A DNA stretch of 64,000 nucleotides from Nocardioidaceae bacterium (GCA_018672315.1 CP076053.1:3025827-3089826), one strand, 5' to 3'. Counted from the stretch's first letter, positions 17,886 through 29,308 are shown. Numbers and translations are program-made. Notes: generated from the letters alone by a model not told the origin.

Positions 17886-18635
17886 GTGACCGCATCGCAG
17901 AGGTTCGACGTCAGCCAGGAGGACCAGCGCGCCGAGGGTGTCGCGGCCGCCTCGTTGGCGTTGCAGCGCGGCGAGCTGGTCGTGCTGCCGACCGACACGG
18001 TGTACGGCGTCGCGGCTGACGCCTTCGATCCCGAGGCCGTCGCGGCCCTTCTCGAGGCGAAGGGACGCGGCCGGGAGAAACCGCCACCGGTGCTGGTCTC
18101 GACCGCTGCGACCCTGGACGCCCTGGCCGTCGGGGTGCCCCGGTGGGCCCGCGCCCTCGTCGAGCAGCTCTGGCCCGGTGGTCTGACGCTGGTGTGCCGG
18201 CAGCAGACGTCGCTGCAGTGGGACCTCGGCGACAGCCGGCAGACCGTCGCGGTGCGGATGCCCGACCACGACGTCGCAACCGAGCTCCTGGCGCGGACGG
18301 GCCCCTTGGCCGTCTCCAGCGCCAACCGCACCGGCGAGCCGGCCGCGCTCGATGCCGACGCCGCTGAGGCAGCCCTGGGCGAGGACGCGGCCGTCGTGCT
18401 CGACGCCGGCCCGAGCCCTGGCGCCGTGGCGTCGACGATCCTTGACGCGACGACCGAGCAGCCACGGCTGCTCCGCGCGGGCGCGGCGGACGACCGGGTG
18501 CGCGCCATCCTCCGCGAGATGGGCCTCTCCCTGGAGGGCGGGGACGGCCCCGCGGCCCCGGAGACGGACACTCCCTCGGCGAACGGCACGACCGGCACGA
18601 CCGAGGCGGCCGAGACGACCGAGACCGAGGACTGA
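17886..18635 (+). CDS. tsaC: L-threonylcarbamoyladenylate synthase (TsaC/Sua5/YwlC)
   Basis: It encodes 249 residues from GTG 17886. It makes threonylcarbamoyl-AMP from threonine, bicarbonate and ATP for the t6A modification of ANN-decoding tRNAs. The YrdC fold is recognised from VVLPTDTVYGVAADAF, LLEAKGRGREKPPPVLV, LWPGGLTLVC and LAVSSANRTGEPA. The C-terminus has a short threonine-rich tail (TGTTEAAETTETED) without known function. Location between prmC and wecA is standard in this order. Confidence 0.93.
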   Translation: MTASQRFDVSQEDQRAEGVAAASLALQRGELVVLPTDTVYGVAADAFDPEAVAALLEAKGRGREKPPPVLVSTAATLDALAVGVPRWARALVEQLWPGGLTLVCRQQTSLQWDLGDSRQTVAVRMPDHDVATELLARTGPLAVSSANRTGEPAALDADAAEAALGEDAAVVLDAGPSPGAVASTILDATTEQPRLLRAGAADDRVRAILREMGLSLEGGDGPAAPETDTPSANGTTGTTEAAETTETED

Positions 18636-18642
18636 GCGGACC

Positions 18643-19830
18643 GTGCGCGAGTACGTCGTCGTCTTCCTGGTGGCCGCCGTGGTCACCTGGCTGCTCGGCG
18701 TCCTGGCCCGCGAGCTGGCGATGCGGGTGGGAGCCGTCGCGCGGGTGCGCGACCGTGACGTGCACGCCGTCCCGACGCCGTACTTCGGCGGGGTCGCGAT
18801 GCTCGGGGGGCTCCTCGCCGCGTACTTCGTGGCGCGTCAGCTGCCCTTCCTCTCACGCGCCGCGGACACGGTCTTCCGCGACGCCGCGGTGGTGCTGCTC
18901 GCCGGCGCGCTCGTGTGCCTCTTCGGGGTCCTCGACGACGTCCTCGAGCTCGACGCGCTGACGAAGCTGGGGGGCCAGGTGCTCGCTGCAGGGCTGCTCG
19001 TGCTCTTCGGCGTGCAGTACTACGTGCTGCCCCTCCCCGGGGGTGCGCAGCTGTCGTTGGACGAGGGACAGGCGGCGATCCTGACGATCGTCCTGGTGGT
19101 CGCCTCGGTGAACGCGGTCAACTTCGTCGACGGGCTGGACGGTCTCGCGGCGGGCGTGGTCGGCTTCGGCGCGGTCGGGTTCTTCGCGTTCTCGTACGTG
19201 CTGGCCGCGCTCAACGGCGAGTCGCGCGCCATCACCGCGGCGGTGCTGTGCGCCGCCCTGGCCGGGGCGTGTGCGGGCTTCCTGCCGCACAACTTCTTCC
19301 CGGCCCGCATGTTCATGGGCGACTCGGGCTCGATGCTCCTGGGGCTCGTCCTGTCGGCCTCGACGTTGACGCTGACCGGTCAGTTCGTGCTCTTCGACCT
19401 GTCCCAGGGGGCGCTGGGCGAGGCGAGCTTCCTGCCTCTGGTCATCCCGGTCCTGCTTCCCCTGGCGGTGATGCTGCTGCCGTTCGTCGACCTCGTCCTC
19501 GCCGTCGTGCGCCGGCTGCGCGCCGGGGTCTCGCCGTTCGCCCCCGACAAGCAGCACCTGCACCACCGGATGCTGATGCTCGGCCACTCCCACCGGCGTG
19601 CCGTCCTCATCCTGTACCTCTGGGCCGGCCTCATCGCCGAGATCCTGGTCGTCGCCTCGCTGTTCACCGGACGCGTGGTCGTGCTCACGATCGCGATCAG
19701 TTCGCTGCTGGTGCTGGCGGCGACCTTCATCCTCCCGCGGGTCAACCAGCCCGGGGCGGTCACGAGCTGGGACGAGCTGGACCGGACGGACCGGCACGAG
19801 GCGTCACCCGAGGCGGGGGCGACGCCGTGA
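18643..19830 (+). CDS. wecA: Undecaprenyl-phosphate GlcNAc-1-phosphate transferase, WecA/TagO type
   Basis: It encodes 395 residues with about eleven membrane helices. It is a polyprenyl-phosphate sugar-1-phosphate transferase starting cell-wall polymer synthesis on the lipid carrier. Conserved sites are PTPYFGGVAM, the Mg-binding FGVLDDVLELDALTK, VNFVDGLDGLAAG, MFMGDSGSMLLG and the cytoplasmic HLHHRML. The GTG at 18643 follows GAGCGGACC. It overlaps the next gene by four bases, linking it to the small membrane gene before the atp operon, as in many actinobacteria. Confidence 0.92.
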   Translation: MREYVVVFLVAAVVTWLLGVLARELAMRVGAVARVRDRDVHAVPTPYFGGVAMLGGLLAAYFVARQLPFLSRAADTVFRDAAVVLLAGALVCLFGVLDDVLELDALTKLGGQVLAAGLLVLFGVQYYVLPLPGGAQLSLDEGQAAILTIVLVVASVNAVNFVDGLDGLAAGVVGFGAVGFFAFSYVLAALNGESRAITAAVLCAALAGACAGFLPHNFFPARMFMGDSGSMLLGLVLSASTLTLTGQFVLFDLSQGALGEASFLPLVIPVLLPLAVMLLPFVDLVLAVVRRLRAGVSPFAPDKQHLHHRMLMLGHSHRRAVLILYLWAGLIAEILVVASLFTGRVVVLTIAISSLLVLAATFILPRVNQPGAVTSWDELDRTDRHEASPEAGATP

Positions 19831-20213
19831 GACGACTCGTCCCGTGGGCCACGACCGTCCTGGGCTCGTCCGTGGCGGCAACCGTGCTGGTGGCGCTCGC
19901 GGCCACCGTCGGTGATGCGGAGGCGGTGGTCGCGGTCTGCGTCGCGATGGCGATGCTGCTGGTCGTGGCGGCCTTCAGCCTTCCCGTGCTCGCGGCCATG
20001 GGCCTCGCGCCGCACCTCGCCTTCCTGGTGGCACTGAGCACCTACGTCCTGCAGGTGCTGCTCGGCGCGTTGCTGCTCCGCGAAGGAGGGCCGGGTGGCG
20101 CGCTCGACGGGGTCCTCGACGCCCGCTGGCTCGGCGTCGCGCTGGTGGTCCTCGCGGTCGTCGCCACGGTCGGGGTCGTGACCGACCAGCTGCGCGCCGC
20201 ACGCGCCGGCTGA
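19827..20213 (+). CDS. Small integral membrane protein, ATP-synthase-I-like
   Basis: It encodes 128 residues with four predicted membrane helices (about 7-28, 33-53, 63-83 and 98-118). The GTG start overlaps the wecA stop. Sequence motifs are weak; position before the atpZ-like gene and atpB matches the AtpI-type gene at this locus in related genomes. AtpI has been implicated in c-ring assembly in other bacteria; applying that here is inference from location and topology. Confidence 0.6.
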   Translation: MRRLVPWATTVLGSSVAATVLVALAATVGDAEAVVAVCVAMAMLLVVAAFSLPVLAAMGLAPHLAFLVALSTYVLQVLLGALLLREGGPGGALDGVLDARWLGVALVVLAVVATVGVVTDQLRAARAG

Positions 20214-20267
20214 GGGCCCGAGCCGCCGTCACGACCGGCGCCGTCTGCTGCTAGTGTCCTGCACGCG

Positions 20268-20561
20268 ATGGACACCTCGGACGGCACGCCCGCGCAGCAT
20301 GCGCAGGCGCCCGACCCGTGGCAGGCAGTGAGCTACATGCTGTCGGGTCTCATCGTCTACGGTCTGGCTGGTTACGGACTCGATGTGTGGCTGGGGACGT
20401 CGTTCCTGGTCGGGGTCGGGATCGTCATCGGCACCGGGCTCGGCGTGCTGATGGTCTGGATGCGCTGGGGCAGACCCCCGGCAGACTTCGACCCCCGGAC
20501 CGGGCGCCGCCGCCACGCAGACGACACCGCAGAGACGACGACGGAGCAGGAGACGCAGTGA
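20268..20561 (+). CDS. AtpZ/AtpI-family accessory protein of ATP synthase
   Basis: It encodes 97 residues with two transmembrane helices (about 20-40 and 45-65: SYMLSGLIVYGLAGYGLDVW, then LVGVGIVIGTGLGVLM). The glycine-rich helix pair followed by WMRWGRPP matches AtpZ-type proteins, implicated in Fo assembly and cation handling. The C-terminus is hydrophilic ([13 protein letters not shown]). TAGTGT at 20252-20257 is a possible -10, leaving a leader of only a few bases. The stop overlaps the probable GTG of atpB. Confidence 0.7.
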   Translation: MDTSDGTPAQHAQAPDPWQAVSYMLSGLIVYGLAGYGLDVWLGTSFLVGVGIVIGTGLGVLMVWMRWGRPPADFDPRTGRRRHADDTAETTTEQETQ

Positions 20562-21373
20562 GCGCCATGTCACTGGTTCTGGCCAGCGAGGGTGAGGGCT
20601 TCACGTCCCCCGGGCCGATCGACTTCGAGTTCCCGCCGATCCCCGGCCTGGAGTTCGCGTGGCTGGGTGCCGAGGGCATCACCAAGCCCATGGCGCTGCT
20701 GGTCCTCGGTGGCATCCTCACCTTCGGCCTCCTCTACTGGGCGGCCGCCAAGGGCCAGATGGTGCCCGGCCGCGTGCAGTACGTCGGCGAGGTGAGCTAC
20801 TCCTTCGTGCGGAACACCCTCGGCCGCGACGTCATCGGCAGTGAGCACTTCCTGCGCTACGTGCCGTTCCTGGTCACGTTGTTCTTCTTCATCCTCATCA
20901 ACAACCTCTTCGCGGCCGTCCCGCTCATCCAGTTCCCGACGATGGCGCGCGCAGGCTTCCCGTACGCGTTGGCAGGCCTCGTCTGGTTCGTCTACATGGG
21001 TGTGGGCATCCGGCAGCACGGCTTCCTGAAGTTCTTGCGGCTGCAGACCATGCCGCCCGGTGTCCCGAAGCTCATGTACGTGCTGCTGATCCCGCTGGAG
21101 TTCCTCTCCAACATCTTGGTGCGGCCCATCACGCTCGGGCTGCGTCTGTTCGCCAACATGTTCGCGGGCCACCTGCTGGTCGTCCTCTTCGCGGTCGGCG
21201 GCGAGTACCTCCTGCTCGAGGCGAGTGCCGCGCTGAAGCCGGTCGGCATCCTGGCCTGGGTCATGTTCATCCTGATCGGCTTCCTGGAGCTGCTCGTGCA
21301 GTTCCTGCAGGCCTTCATCTTCACGATCCTGACGGCGCTCTACATCTCCAGCTCGCTGGAGGAGGAGCACTGA
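20558..21373 (+). CDS. atpB: ATP synthase Fo subunit a
   Basis: It encodes 271 residues from GTG 20558, four-base overlap with the preceding gene, with AGGAGA just upstream; ATG 20567 is an alternative. It forms the proton half-channels beside the c-ring. The essential stator arginine is in [19 protein letters not shown] near residue 195. The family signature [18 protein letters not shown] and the last helix [21 protein letters not shown] are present. Five to six membrane helices are visible. Confidence 0.96.
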   Translation: MSAMSLVLASEGEGFTSPGPIDFEFPPIPGLEFAWLGAEGITKPMALLVLGGILTFGLLYWAAAKGQMVPGRVQYVGEVSYSFVRNTLGRDVIGSEHFLRYVPFLVTLFFFILINNLFAAVPLIQFPTMARAGFPYALAGLVWFVYMGVGIRQHGFLKFLRLQTMPPGVPKLMYVLLIPLEFLSNILVRPITLGLRLFANMFAGHLLVVLFAVGGEYLLLEASAALKPVGILAWVMFILIGFLELLVQFLQAFIFTILTALYISSSLEEEH

Positions 21374-21380
21374 GACAGGC

Positions 21381-21402
21381 CGCGGCGCCTTGGTCGGCGC
21401 CG
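21381..21402 (+). other. Intercistronic hairpin between atpB and atpE
   Basis: GCGGCGCC (21381-21388) and GGCGCCGC (21395-21402) form a perfect 8-bp stem with a TTGGTC loop. It lies in the 112-base atpB-atpE gap, unusually long for this operon. It may protect or process mRNA so that the c subunit is made in excess; that is inference. Confidence 0.6.
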
Positions 21403-21485
21403 CTCACAGATCGCATCACCCGCTCAACCTGACGCACCATCACGAAGACCAGCACGGAGCTGGTCGCGACGAAAGGAACCCCACC

Positions 21486-21692
21486 ATGAGTGGAAGCCTG
21501 AACATGGTCGGATACGGTCTCGCCGCAGTCGGCCCCGGTATCGGCATCGGCCTCATCTTCGCCGCCTACATCAACGGTGTGGCCCGGCAGCCGGAGGCGC
21601 AGAGCCGCCTCCAGACCATCGCGTTCATCGGCTTCGCGCTGACCGAGGCGCTCGCCATCATCGGTATCGGTCTCGCCTTCGCCATTCAGTGA
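21486..21692 (+). CDS. atpE: ATP synthase Fo subunit c
   Basis: It encodes 68 residues in two membrane helices joined by the polar loop VARQPEAQ. The proton-carrying carboxylate is Glu54 in [11 protein letters not shown]. The first helix has the packing glycines [13 protein letters not shown]. The sequence lacks the extra sodium-binding residues of Na-type rings, as far as can be judged. A strong ribosome site (GAAAGGAAC) precedes the ATG, fitting the high copy number needed. Confidence 0.97.
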   Translation: MSGSLNMVGYGLAAVGPGIGIGLIFAAYINGVARQPEAQSRLQTIAFIGFALTEALAIIGIGLAFAIQ

Positions 21693-21726
21693 CCTGACCG
21701 ATCCCGTTCAATCGAAGGGCTGATCC

Positions 21727-22284
21727 ATGGAGTCTGTGATCCTCGCAGCGGGTGAACAACCCAACCCCCTGATCCCGGTTCTCGCCGAGATCCTGCTGCA
21801 GCTCGTGGTCATCGCGATCCTGTTCGAGCTGGTTCGCCGCTTCGTCGTGCCCGCGTTCGAGAAGACCTTCCACGAGCGCACCACGGCGATCGAGGGTGGT
21901 CTCAACGCGGCCGAGGCCAAGCAGGCCGAGGCCGACGCCAAGCTGGCCGAGCTCGAGCGCCAGCTCAGCGACGCCCGCCACGAGGCGGCGCGCATCCGCG
22001 AGGAGGCGCGCGAGCAGGGCACCGCGATCATCGCCGAGATGCGTGAGGAGGCCCAGGCCGAGGCCGACCGCATCAAGGAGCAGGGGCGCTCGCAGATCGA
22101 GGCCGAGCGCCAGCAGGCGGTCGCCTCGCTGCGTGCGGAGGTCGGCACGCTGGCCACCTCGCTCGCGAGCAAGATCGTCGGCGAGTCGCTGGAGGACGAG
22201 GCACGGCAGTCGCGCGTCGTCGAGCGCTTCCTGGGTGACCTCGAGGCGCAGGAGACGCTCGCCGGTCAGGGCGGGAACGCCTGA
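21727..22284 (+). CDS. atpF: ATP synthase Fo subunit b
   Basis: It encodes 185 residues: one N-terminal membrane helix (about 14-38, LIPVLAEILLQLVVIAILFE) followed by a long charged coiled coil (about 50-150) rich in Glu, Ala and Arg. It forms the peripheral stalk connecting Fo to delta. The stop codon shares one base with the atpH start (TGATG). Confidence 0.95.
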   Translation: MESVILAAGEQPNPLIPVLAEILLQLVVIAILFELVRRFVVPAFEKTFHERTTAIEGGLNAAEAKQAEADAKLAELERQLSDARHEAARIREEAREQGTAIIAEMREEAQAEADRIKEQGRSQIEAERQQAVASLRAEVGTLATSLASKIVGESLEDEARQSRVVERFLGDLEAQETLAGQGGNA

Positions 22285-23111
22285 TGGCCGTCGCTCCCGA
22301 TCTCCGCGGTTCCTCCGAGGAATCGCTGCAGAAGCTCCTCGACGACATGTCGGGGCGGCTGGGCAGCGGCCAGGACGCGGCGTCGACGGGCGATGAGCTC
22401 CTCTCCGTCACGAGGCTGATCCGCAGCGAGGTGGCCTTGCGTCGGGCGCTGACCGACCCGGGTCTCCCGGCCGAGGTGAAGCAGCGTCTGGTCCGTGAGG
22501 TCGTCGGAAAGGATCTCGGTGAGGTCTCCCGTGAGATCGTCGCCGAGGCCGTCGCCTCCCGCTGGACGGCGGGCTCGCACCTGGTGCGCGCCATCGAGGA
22601 GCTCGGCGTCCACGCGGTCGTCCGGTCGGCCGACGCCGACCACGACGACGAGCGTGTCGCCGAGGAGCTCTTCGCGGTCCGCCGGGCGCTGGACGCCGAG
22701 CCGGGGCTGCGCGACGCCTTCGCGGACCGCAGCCGCTCCGCGGAGAGCAAGCAGGAGCTGGTCCGTACGCTGCTGGCCGGCTCCGCGGCGGACGCCACCG
22801 TGCGCCTGGTCGAGCAGGCGGTCGTGAGCGACCACCGGTCGATGGAACTGGCGCTGGCGTACTACCAGAAGGTCGCGGCCGCGTCTCACGACCGCAGGGT
22901 CGCGACCGTCACGGTGGCCACGGAGCTCACCGCGGAGGAGTCACAGCGACTGGCCTCCGCCCTGTCCGACCTGTACGGCACCGGTGTGCAGGTCAACACC
23001 ATCGTCAACCCGGCCGTCCTCGGCGGGGTCAAGGTGGAGGTCGCCGACGACGTCATCGACGGCACCGTGGCGGCCCGCCTCCACGAGGCGCAGCGCCTGG
23101 TCTCCCGCTGA
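22284..23111 (+). CDS. atpH: ATP synthase F1 subunit delta
   Basis: It encodes 275 residues, about 95 longer than the E. coli protein because of an N-terminal extension typical of actinobacterial delta. The OSCP/delta core includes the C-terminal [30 protein letters not shown]. It joins the stalk to the top of the alpha3beta3 head. Start overlaps atpF by one base. A 71-base gap with a possible internal promoter follows. Confidence 0.94.
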   Translation: MAVAPDLRGSSEESLQKLLDDMSGRLGSGQDAASTGDELLSVTRLIRSEVALRRALTDPGLPAEVKQRLVREVVGKDLGEVSREIVAEAVASRWTAGSHLVRAIEELGVHAVVRSADADHDDERVAEELFAVRRALDAEPGLRDAFADRSRSAESKQELVRTLLAGSAADATVRLVEQAVVSDHRSMELALAYYQKVAAASHDRRVATVTVATELTAEESQRLASALSDLYGTGVQVNTIVNPAVLGGVKVEVADDVIDGTVAARLHEAQRLVSR

Positions 23112-23135
23112 CGCGGACGACCTCGGCCCCCGCAG

Positions 23136-23141
23136 TAGATT
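23136..23141 (+). promoter_or_regulatory. Possible internal promoter before atpA
   Basis: TAGATT lies in the only AT-richer part of the atpH-atpA gap, about 42 bases before the atpA ATG. AGAGAGCAGGAA near the ATG is the ribosome site. There is no clear -35; weak prediction. Confidence 0.3.
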
Positions 23142-23182
23142 CACAGTCATCGCATACGAGCCCGACAAAGAGAGCAGGAATC

Positions 23183-24826
23183 ATGACGGAGCTTTCGATC
23201 CGTCCGGACGACATCCGGGACGCGTTGCAGAAGTTCGTGTCGGAGTACGAGCCCGACGCCGCCAGCAAGGAGGAGGTCGGCACCGTCGCCGAGGCCGGTG
23301 ACGGCATCGCGACCGTGACCGGTCTGCCGTCCGCGATGGCGAACGAGCTGCTGGAGTTCGAGGACGGCACGCGCGGTCTCGCGCTGAACCTCGACACCCG
23401 TGAGATCGGTGTCGTCGTGCTCGGTGACTTCGACGGCATCGAGGAGGGTCAATCCGTGCGCCGCACGGGGGAGATCCTCTCGGTCCCCGTCGGTGACAAC
23501 TTCCTCGGTCGCGTCGTGGACCCGCTGGGTCGTGCGATCGACGGCCTGGGCGACATCGAGGCCGAGGGCCGTCGTGAGCTCGAGCTGCAGGCTCCAGGCG
23601 TCATGGTGCGCAAGTCGGTGCACGAGCCCCTGGCGACCGGCATCAAGGCGATCGACGCGATGACCCCGATCGGCCGCGGTCAGCGTCAGCTGATCATCGG
23701 CGACCGCTCGACGGGCAAGACGACGATCGCGATCGACACGATCATCAACCAGAAGGGCAACTGGGAGACCGGGGACCCCGAGAAGCAGGTGCGCTGCATC
23801 TACGTGGCGATCGGCCAGAAGGGCTCGACCATCGCCGCGGTGCGCGGTGCGCTGGAGGACGCGGGCGCGCTGGAGTACACGACGGTCGTGGCTGCACCGG
23901 CCTCGGAGTCGGCCGGCTTCAAGTACCTCGCCGCCTACACCGGCTCGGCCATCGGTCAGCACTGGATGTACGACGGCAAGCACGTCCTCATCGTGTTCGA
24001 CGACCTCTCCAAGCAGGCCGACGCCTACCGCGCCGTGTCCCTGCTGCTGCGCCGCCCGCCGGGCCGTGAGGCCTACCCGGGTGACGTGTTCTACCTGCAC
24101 AGCCGGCTCCTGGAGCGCTGCGCCAAGCTCTCCGACGACATGGGCAAGGGCTCGATGACGGGTCTGCCGATCGTCGAGACGCAGGCCAACGACGTCTCGG
24201 CGTTCATCCCGACCAACGTCATCTCGATCACCGACGGCCAGATCTTCCTCCAGTCCGACCTCTTCGCCTCCAACCAGCGGCCGGCCATCGATGTCGGTGT
24301 GTCCGTCTCCCGCGTGGGTGGCGCGGCCATGACCAAGGCGATGAAGAAGGTGACCGGTTCGCTGAAGGTGGACCTCGCGCAGTACCGCGACCTCGAGTCG
24401 TTCGCGATGTTCGCCTCCGACCTCGACGCCGCGTCGCGCCGTCAGCTCGACCGCGGCGAGCGGCTGATGCAGCTGCTGCGCCAGCCGGCGTACTCGCCGT
24501 ACCCGGTGGAGGAGATGACGCTGTCGCTGTGGCTCGGCACCACCGGCCGCCTGGACCGCGTCCCCACCGACGACGTGCTGCGGTTCGAGGAGGAGTTCAT
24601 CGAGTTCGTGAAGCGGACCGAGGGCGGTGTGCTCGACACCATCCGCGAGACGCACAAGTTCGAGGACGACACCGAGTCGACCGTCGAGTCGGCGTACGAG
24701 TCCTTCCTGGACCAGTTCGAGACGTCCGAGGGCGAGTCCATCAAGCCCTCCAAGCAGGAGAACATCGAGGCTGCGGACGCCGAGGACGAGGAGCAGGAGC
24801 AGATCACCAGGCAGAAGCGAGGCTGA
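23183..24826 (+). CDS. atpA: ATP synthase F1 subunit alpha
   Basis: It encodes 547 residues. The non-catalytic nucleotide site has Walker [14 protein letters not shown] near residue 172 and the segment [17 protein letters not shown] near 270. The alpha signature region [14 protein letters not shown] is present. The acidic C-terminal tail ([19 protein letters not shown]) is longer than in E. coli and typical of actinobacteria. It is followed by atpG after three bases. Confidence 0.97.
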   Translation: MTELSIRPDDIRDALQKFVSEYEPDAASKEEVGTVAEAGDGIATVTGLPSAMANELLEFEDGTRGLALNLDTREIGVVVLGDFDGIEEGQSVRRTGEILSVPVGDNFLGRVVDPLGRAIDGLGDIEAEGRRELELQAPGVMVRKSVHEPLATGIKAIDAMTPIGRGQRQLIIGDRSTGKTTIAIDTIINQKGNWETGDPEKQVRCIYVAIGQKGSTIAAVRGALEDAGALEYTTVVAAPASESAGFKYLAAYTGSAIGQHWMYDGKHVLIVFDDLSKQADAYRAVSLLLRRPPGREAYPGDVFYLHSRLLERCAKLSDDMGKGSMTGLPIVETQANDVSAFIPTNVISITDGQIFLQSDLFASNQRPAIDVGVSVSRVGGAAMTKAMKKVTGSLKVDLAQYRDLESFAMFASDLDAASRRQLDRGERLMQLLRQPAYSPYPVEEMTLSLWLGTTGRLDRVPTDDVLRFEEEFIEFVKRTEGGVLDTIRETHKFEDDTESTVESAYESFLDQFETSEGESIKPSKQENIEAADAEDEEQEQITRQKRG

Positions 24827-24829
24827 CGC

Positions 24830-27228
<2,399 letters not shown>

Positions 27229-27240
27229 GCGAGAGCTCCA

Positions 27241-27276
27241 GCCCCCGTCGCGGGGGCCCGGCACGAGGCCGGGCCC
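27241..27276 (+). terminator. Tandem hairpins between atpD and atpC
   Basis: A 7-bp stem GCCCCCG/CGGGGGC (27241-27257) overlaps a 9-bp stem GGGCCCGGC/GCCGGGCCC (27254-27276); only one can form at a time. No U-tract. It may attenuate transcription or process the mRNA so that epsilon is made at a lower level. Confidence 0.45.
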
Positions 27277-27336
27277 ACCGCGTCACACCGCACCGGCAGC
27301 CGGTCCGGTCGACGAACGAAGTGAGAGGGTAGCGGC

Positions 27337-27732
27337 GTGAGCGACGACGTCATGCAGGTGGATCTCGTGGCGGCCGACCGGCTGGTGTGGTCGGGCGAGG
27401 CCACGATGGTCATCGCACGGACCAGCGACGGCGACGTCGGCGTGCTGCCGAACCACAGCCCGATGCTGTCGGTGCTGGTCGAGTCGGTCGTCGAGGTGCG
27501 CACCACCGACGGCGAGGAGTGGGTGGCCGCCGTGGACTCCGGCTTCCTCTCCGTGGCTCGCAACCGTGTGGCGATCCTGTCCGAGCAGGCCGAGATGTCG
27601 CACGAGATCGACCTCGAGCACGCTCGGTCCGAGGTCGAGCGACTGCACTCCGCCGGGGAGGACGAGGACGACGCCCGCCGCGAGCTGGCCCGTCAGGAGG
27701 CCCGGGTGCGGGCAGCGGAGCGGTCCGCCTGA
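27337..27732 (+). CDS. atpC: ATP synthase F1 subunit epsilon
   Basis: It encodes 131 residues from GTG 27337 with GAGAGGGT upstream. The N-terminal beta-sandwich contains GDVGVLPNHSPML near residue 33, the usual epsilon signature, and the C-terminal helical hairpin is charged (EVERLHSAGEDEDDARRELARQ region). It links the rotor to the c-ring and can inhibit ATP hydrolysis. The stop overlaps the apparent CTG start of the next gene. Confidence 0.94.
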   Translation: MSDDVMQVDLVAADRLVWSGEATMVIARTSDGDVGVLPNHSPMLSVLVESVVEVRTTDGEEWVAAVDSGFLSVARNRVAILSEQAEMSHEIDLEHARSEVERLHSAGEDEDDARRELARQEARVRAAERSA

Positions 27733-28196
27733 CCAGTCCCGGCTCCGTCGCCGTCTGGTTCCTGGACGGCGCACTCCTGGTGCTCGCCCTCGTGGTGCTC
27801 ACCGGTGTCTCGGTCGTGCTGCGCCGCCGGTTGCTGGCTCGTCAGGGCAGCACGTTCGAGCTCAGCGTCCGCGTACGCCACGGGCGACCCGGCCGCGGCT
27901 GGGTGCTGGGGATCGGCCGGTACGACGGCGAGTCGCTCCAGTGTTTCCGCATCTTCTCGCTCTCTCCCCGCCCGCTGCGCAGGTGGAAGCGTCACGCGTT
28001 GACCATCGAGGGCCGGCGCGACCCGGTGGGCGCGGAGTCGTACACGCTGTTCACGGGCCACGTGGTGGTCCGCTGCGCCGAGCGGGTGGGCGGTGAGCGC
28101 CGCGAGCTCGAGCTCGCGATGAGCGAGCCGAGCCTGCTCGGCCTGCAGTCGTGGTTGGAGTCCGGGCCGCCGCGCACCGCACCCCGGGCGGGCTGA
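27729..28196 (+). CDS. DUF2550 membrane-associated protein
   Basis: It encodes about 155 residues. One N-terminal membrane helix (about 12-30, GALLVLALVVLTGVSVVL) is followed by RRRLLARQGSTFELSVRVRH and a beta-rich domain, the DUF2550 pattern found directly after atpC in actinobacteria. Start choice is unusual: no ATG, GTG or TTG gives a full helix. CTG at 27729 overlaps the atpC stop as CTGA and has GGAG eight bases upstream; the first in-frame GTG (27780) would cut into the helix. Function unknown; the conserved position suggests a link to ATP synthase or the envelope. Confidence 0.75.
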   Translation: MTSPGSVAVWFLDGALLVLALVVLTGVSVVLRRRLLARQGSTFELSVRVRHGRPGRGWVLGIGRYDGESLQCFRIFSLSPRPLRRWKRHALTIEGRRDPVGAESYTLFTGHVVVRCAERVGGERRELELAMSEPSLLGLQSWLESGPPRTAPRAG

Positions 28197-28216
28197 GGAA
28201 GCGTCGAGGTGGGCCG

Positions 28217-28222
28217 TACGCT
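28217..28222 (+). promoter_or_regulatory. -10-like element for cobalamin adenosyltransferase gene
   Basis: TACGCT followed by six bases and then ATG 28229; predicts leaderless mRNA. No -35 recognised. Confidence 0.45.
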
Positions 28223-28228
28223 CGGGGC

Positions 28229-28801
28229 ATGGTCAACCTGACGCGGATCTACACCCGGACGGGTGACGGCGGCACGACCCGGCTGGGCGACATGTCGGAG
28301 ACTCGCAAGACCGACCCGCGCCTGGTGGCGTACGCGGACGTCGACGAGCTCAACAGCCAGCTCGGCGTCGTGCGGTCGTGCACCGATCTCGCACCGGAGG
28401 TCGACGACCTGCTGCAGCGTCTGCAGAACGAGCTGTTCGACCTCGGCGCCGACCTGTGCACCCCGGTCGTGGAGGACCCGGAGTTCCCTCCGCTGCGCAT
28501 CGAGCAGGTCTACGTGGACCGGCTCGAGGAGCACTGCGACACCTTCAACGCCGACCTGCAGCCGCTACGGTCCTTCATCCTGCCGGGCGGCACTCCTGCC
28601 GCGGCGCAGCTGCACGTGGCGCGCACGGTCTGCCGTCGCGCCGAGCGGGCGGCCTGGGCCGCCTGGGACGAGCACGCGGAGTCGATGAATCCGCTCGCGA
28701 CCCGCTATCTCAACCGTCTCTCCGACCTGCTGTTCATCCTCGCCAGGCACGCGAACCTCGCGCAGGGCGACGTGCTGTGGCAGCCCGGCGGGGAGCGCTG
28801 A
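28229..28801 (+). CDS. Cob(I)alamin adenosyltransferase, PduO type
   Basis: It encodes 190 residues. It transfers the adenosyl group of ATP to cob(I)alamin, giving coenzyme B12 for mutases. The N-terminal signature IYTRTGDGGTTRLGD binds ATP and KTDPRLVAYADVDELNSQLG follows. The later helices include FILPGGTPAAAQLHVARTVCRRAER, of which RTVCRRAER is the catalytic-site region. The substrate partners are encoded nearby (ethylmalonyl-CoA mutase at 29.3 kb and isobutyryl-CoA mutase large subunit at 55.8 kb). The ATG is probably leaderless. Confidence 0.93.
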   Translation: MVNLTRIYTRTGDGGTTRLGDMSETRKTDPRLVAYADVDELNSQLGVVRSCTDLAPEVDDLLQRLQNELFDLGADLCTPVVEDPEFPPLRIEQVYVDRLEEHCDTFNADLQPLRSFILPGGTPAAAQLHVARTVCRRAERAAWAAWDEHAESMNPLATRYLNRLSDLLFILARHANLAQGDVLWQPGGER

Positions 28802-28835
28802 CGCGTCCACCGCGACATCCACTGATCACAAAACG

Positions 28836-28853
28836 GACACGTCCTGACGTGTC
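28836..28853. promoter_or_regulatory. Perfect 8-bp dyad, candidate operator upstream of the STAS gene
   Basis: GACACGTC-CT-GACGTGTC, two 8-base arms separated by two bases, sits midway in the 113-base gap before the STAS gene. The spacing is too short for a stable hairpin, so a dimeric protein-binding site is more likely. The regulator is unknown. Confidence 0.45.
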
Positions 28854-28914
28854 GTGACCTCGATGTCCCTCGAGGGCCGCAGACTGAGTACCGGCGGTCG
28901 CGGAGGGGGCGCAC

Positions 28915-29235
28915 ATGGGGAACGCACAGGCAACGGCCGAGGACGTCGTGCGCCTCGAAGGGGTGCTCGACGGACGCCATGCGCCGGCGGTGCGCGCGGC
29001 GTTGTACGAGACGCTCGCCTCCGTACGCCACGGGGGCACCTGCACCGTGGACCTCTCCGCCGCCACGTTGGTCGACCTGACCGTGCTGCGAGCGGTCGCG
29101 GTGGCCTCGCGCCACGCCGAACGTGCCGGCGTGCATGTCGTGCTGCGCGGAGGACCTGCGGCCGTACGCCGGTGCGTCCAGCTGTCCGGGCTCGGTCGCT
29201 GGCTGCGCTGGGACCGGTCCGACTCCGCTGCCTGA
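28915..29235 (+). CDS. STAS-domain protein, anti-sigma-factor-antagonist-like
   Basis: It encodes 106 residues with GGAGGGGG upstream of the ATG. The fold resembles SpoIIAA/RsbV: VVRLEGVLDGRHAPAVRAAL, then TCTVDLSAATLVDLTVLRAV. The usual phosphorylatable D-S-S-G-L loop reads D-L-T-V-L, so a Thr replaces the key Ser and the glycine is lost. Partner-switch regulation by an anti-sigma kinase is possible but not shown; no kinase or sigma gene is adjacent. Confidence 0.65.
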   Translation: MGNAQATAEDVVRLEGVLDGRHAPAVRAALYETLASVRHGGTCTVDLSAATLVDLTVLRAVAVASRHAERAGVHVVLRGGPAAVRRCVQLSGLGRWLRWDRSDSAA

Positions 29236-29308
29236 ACCAGCCACGAGCCCCCCGGCGGGTGGGGTTCGTCTCACGTCATCGACCTGCCGCGGCGAGGTGA
29301 CCCGCCAG

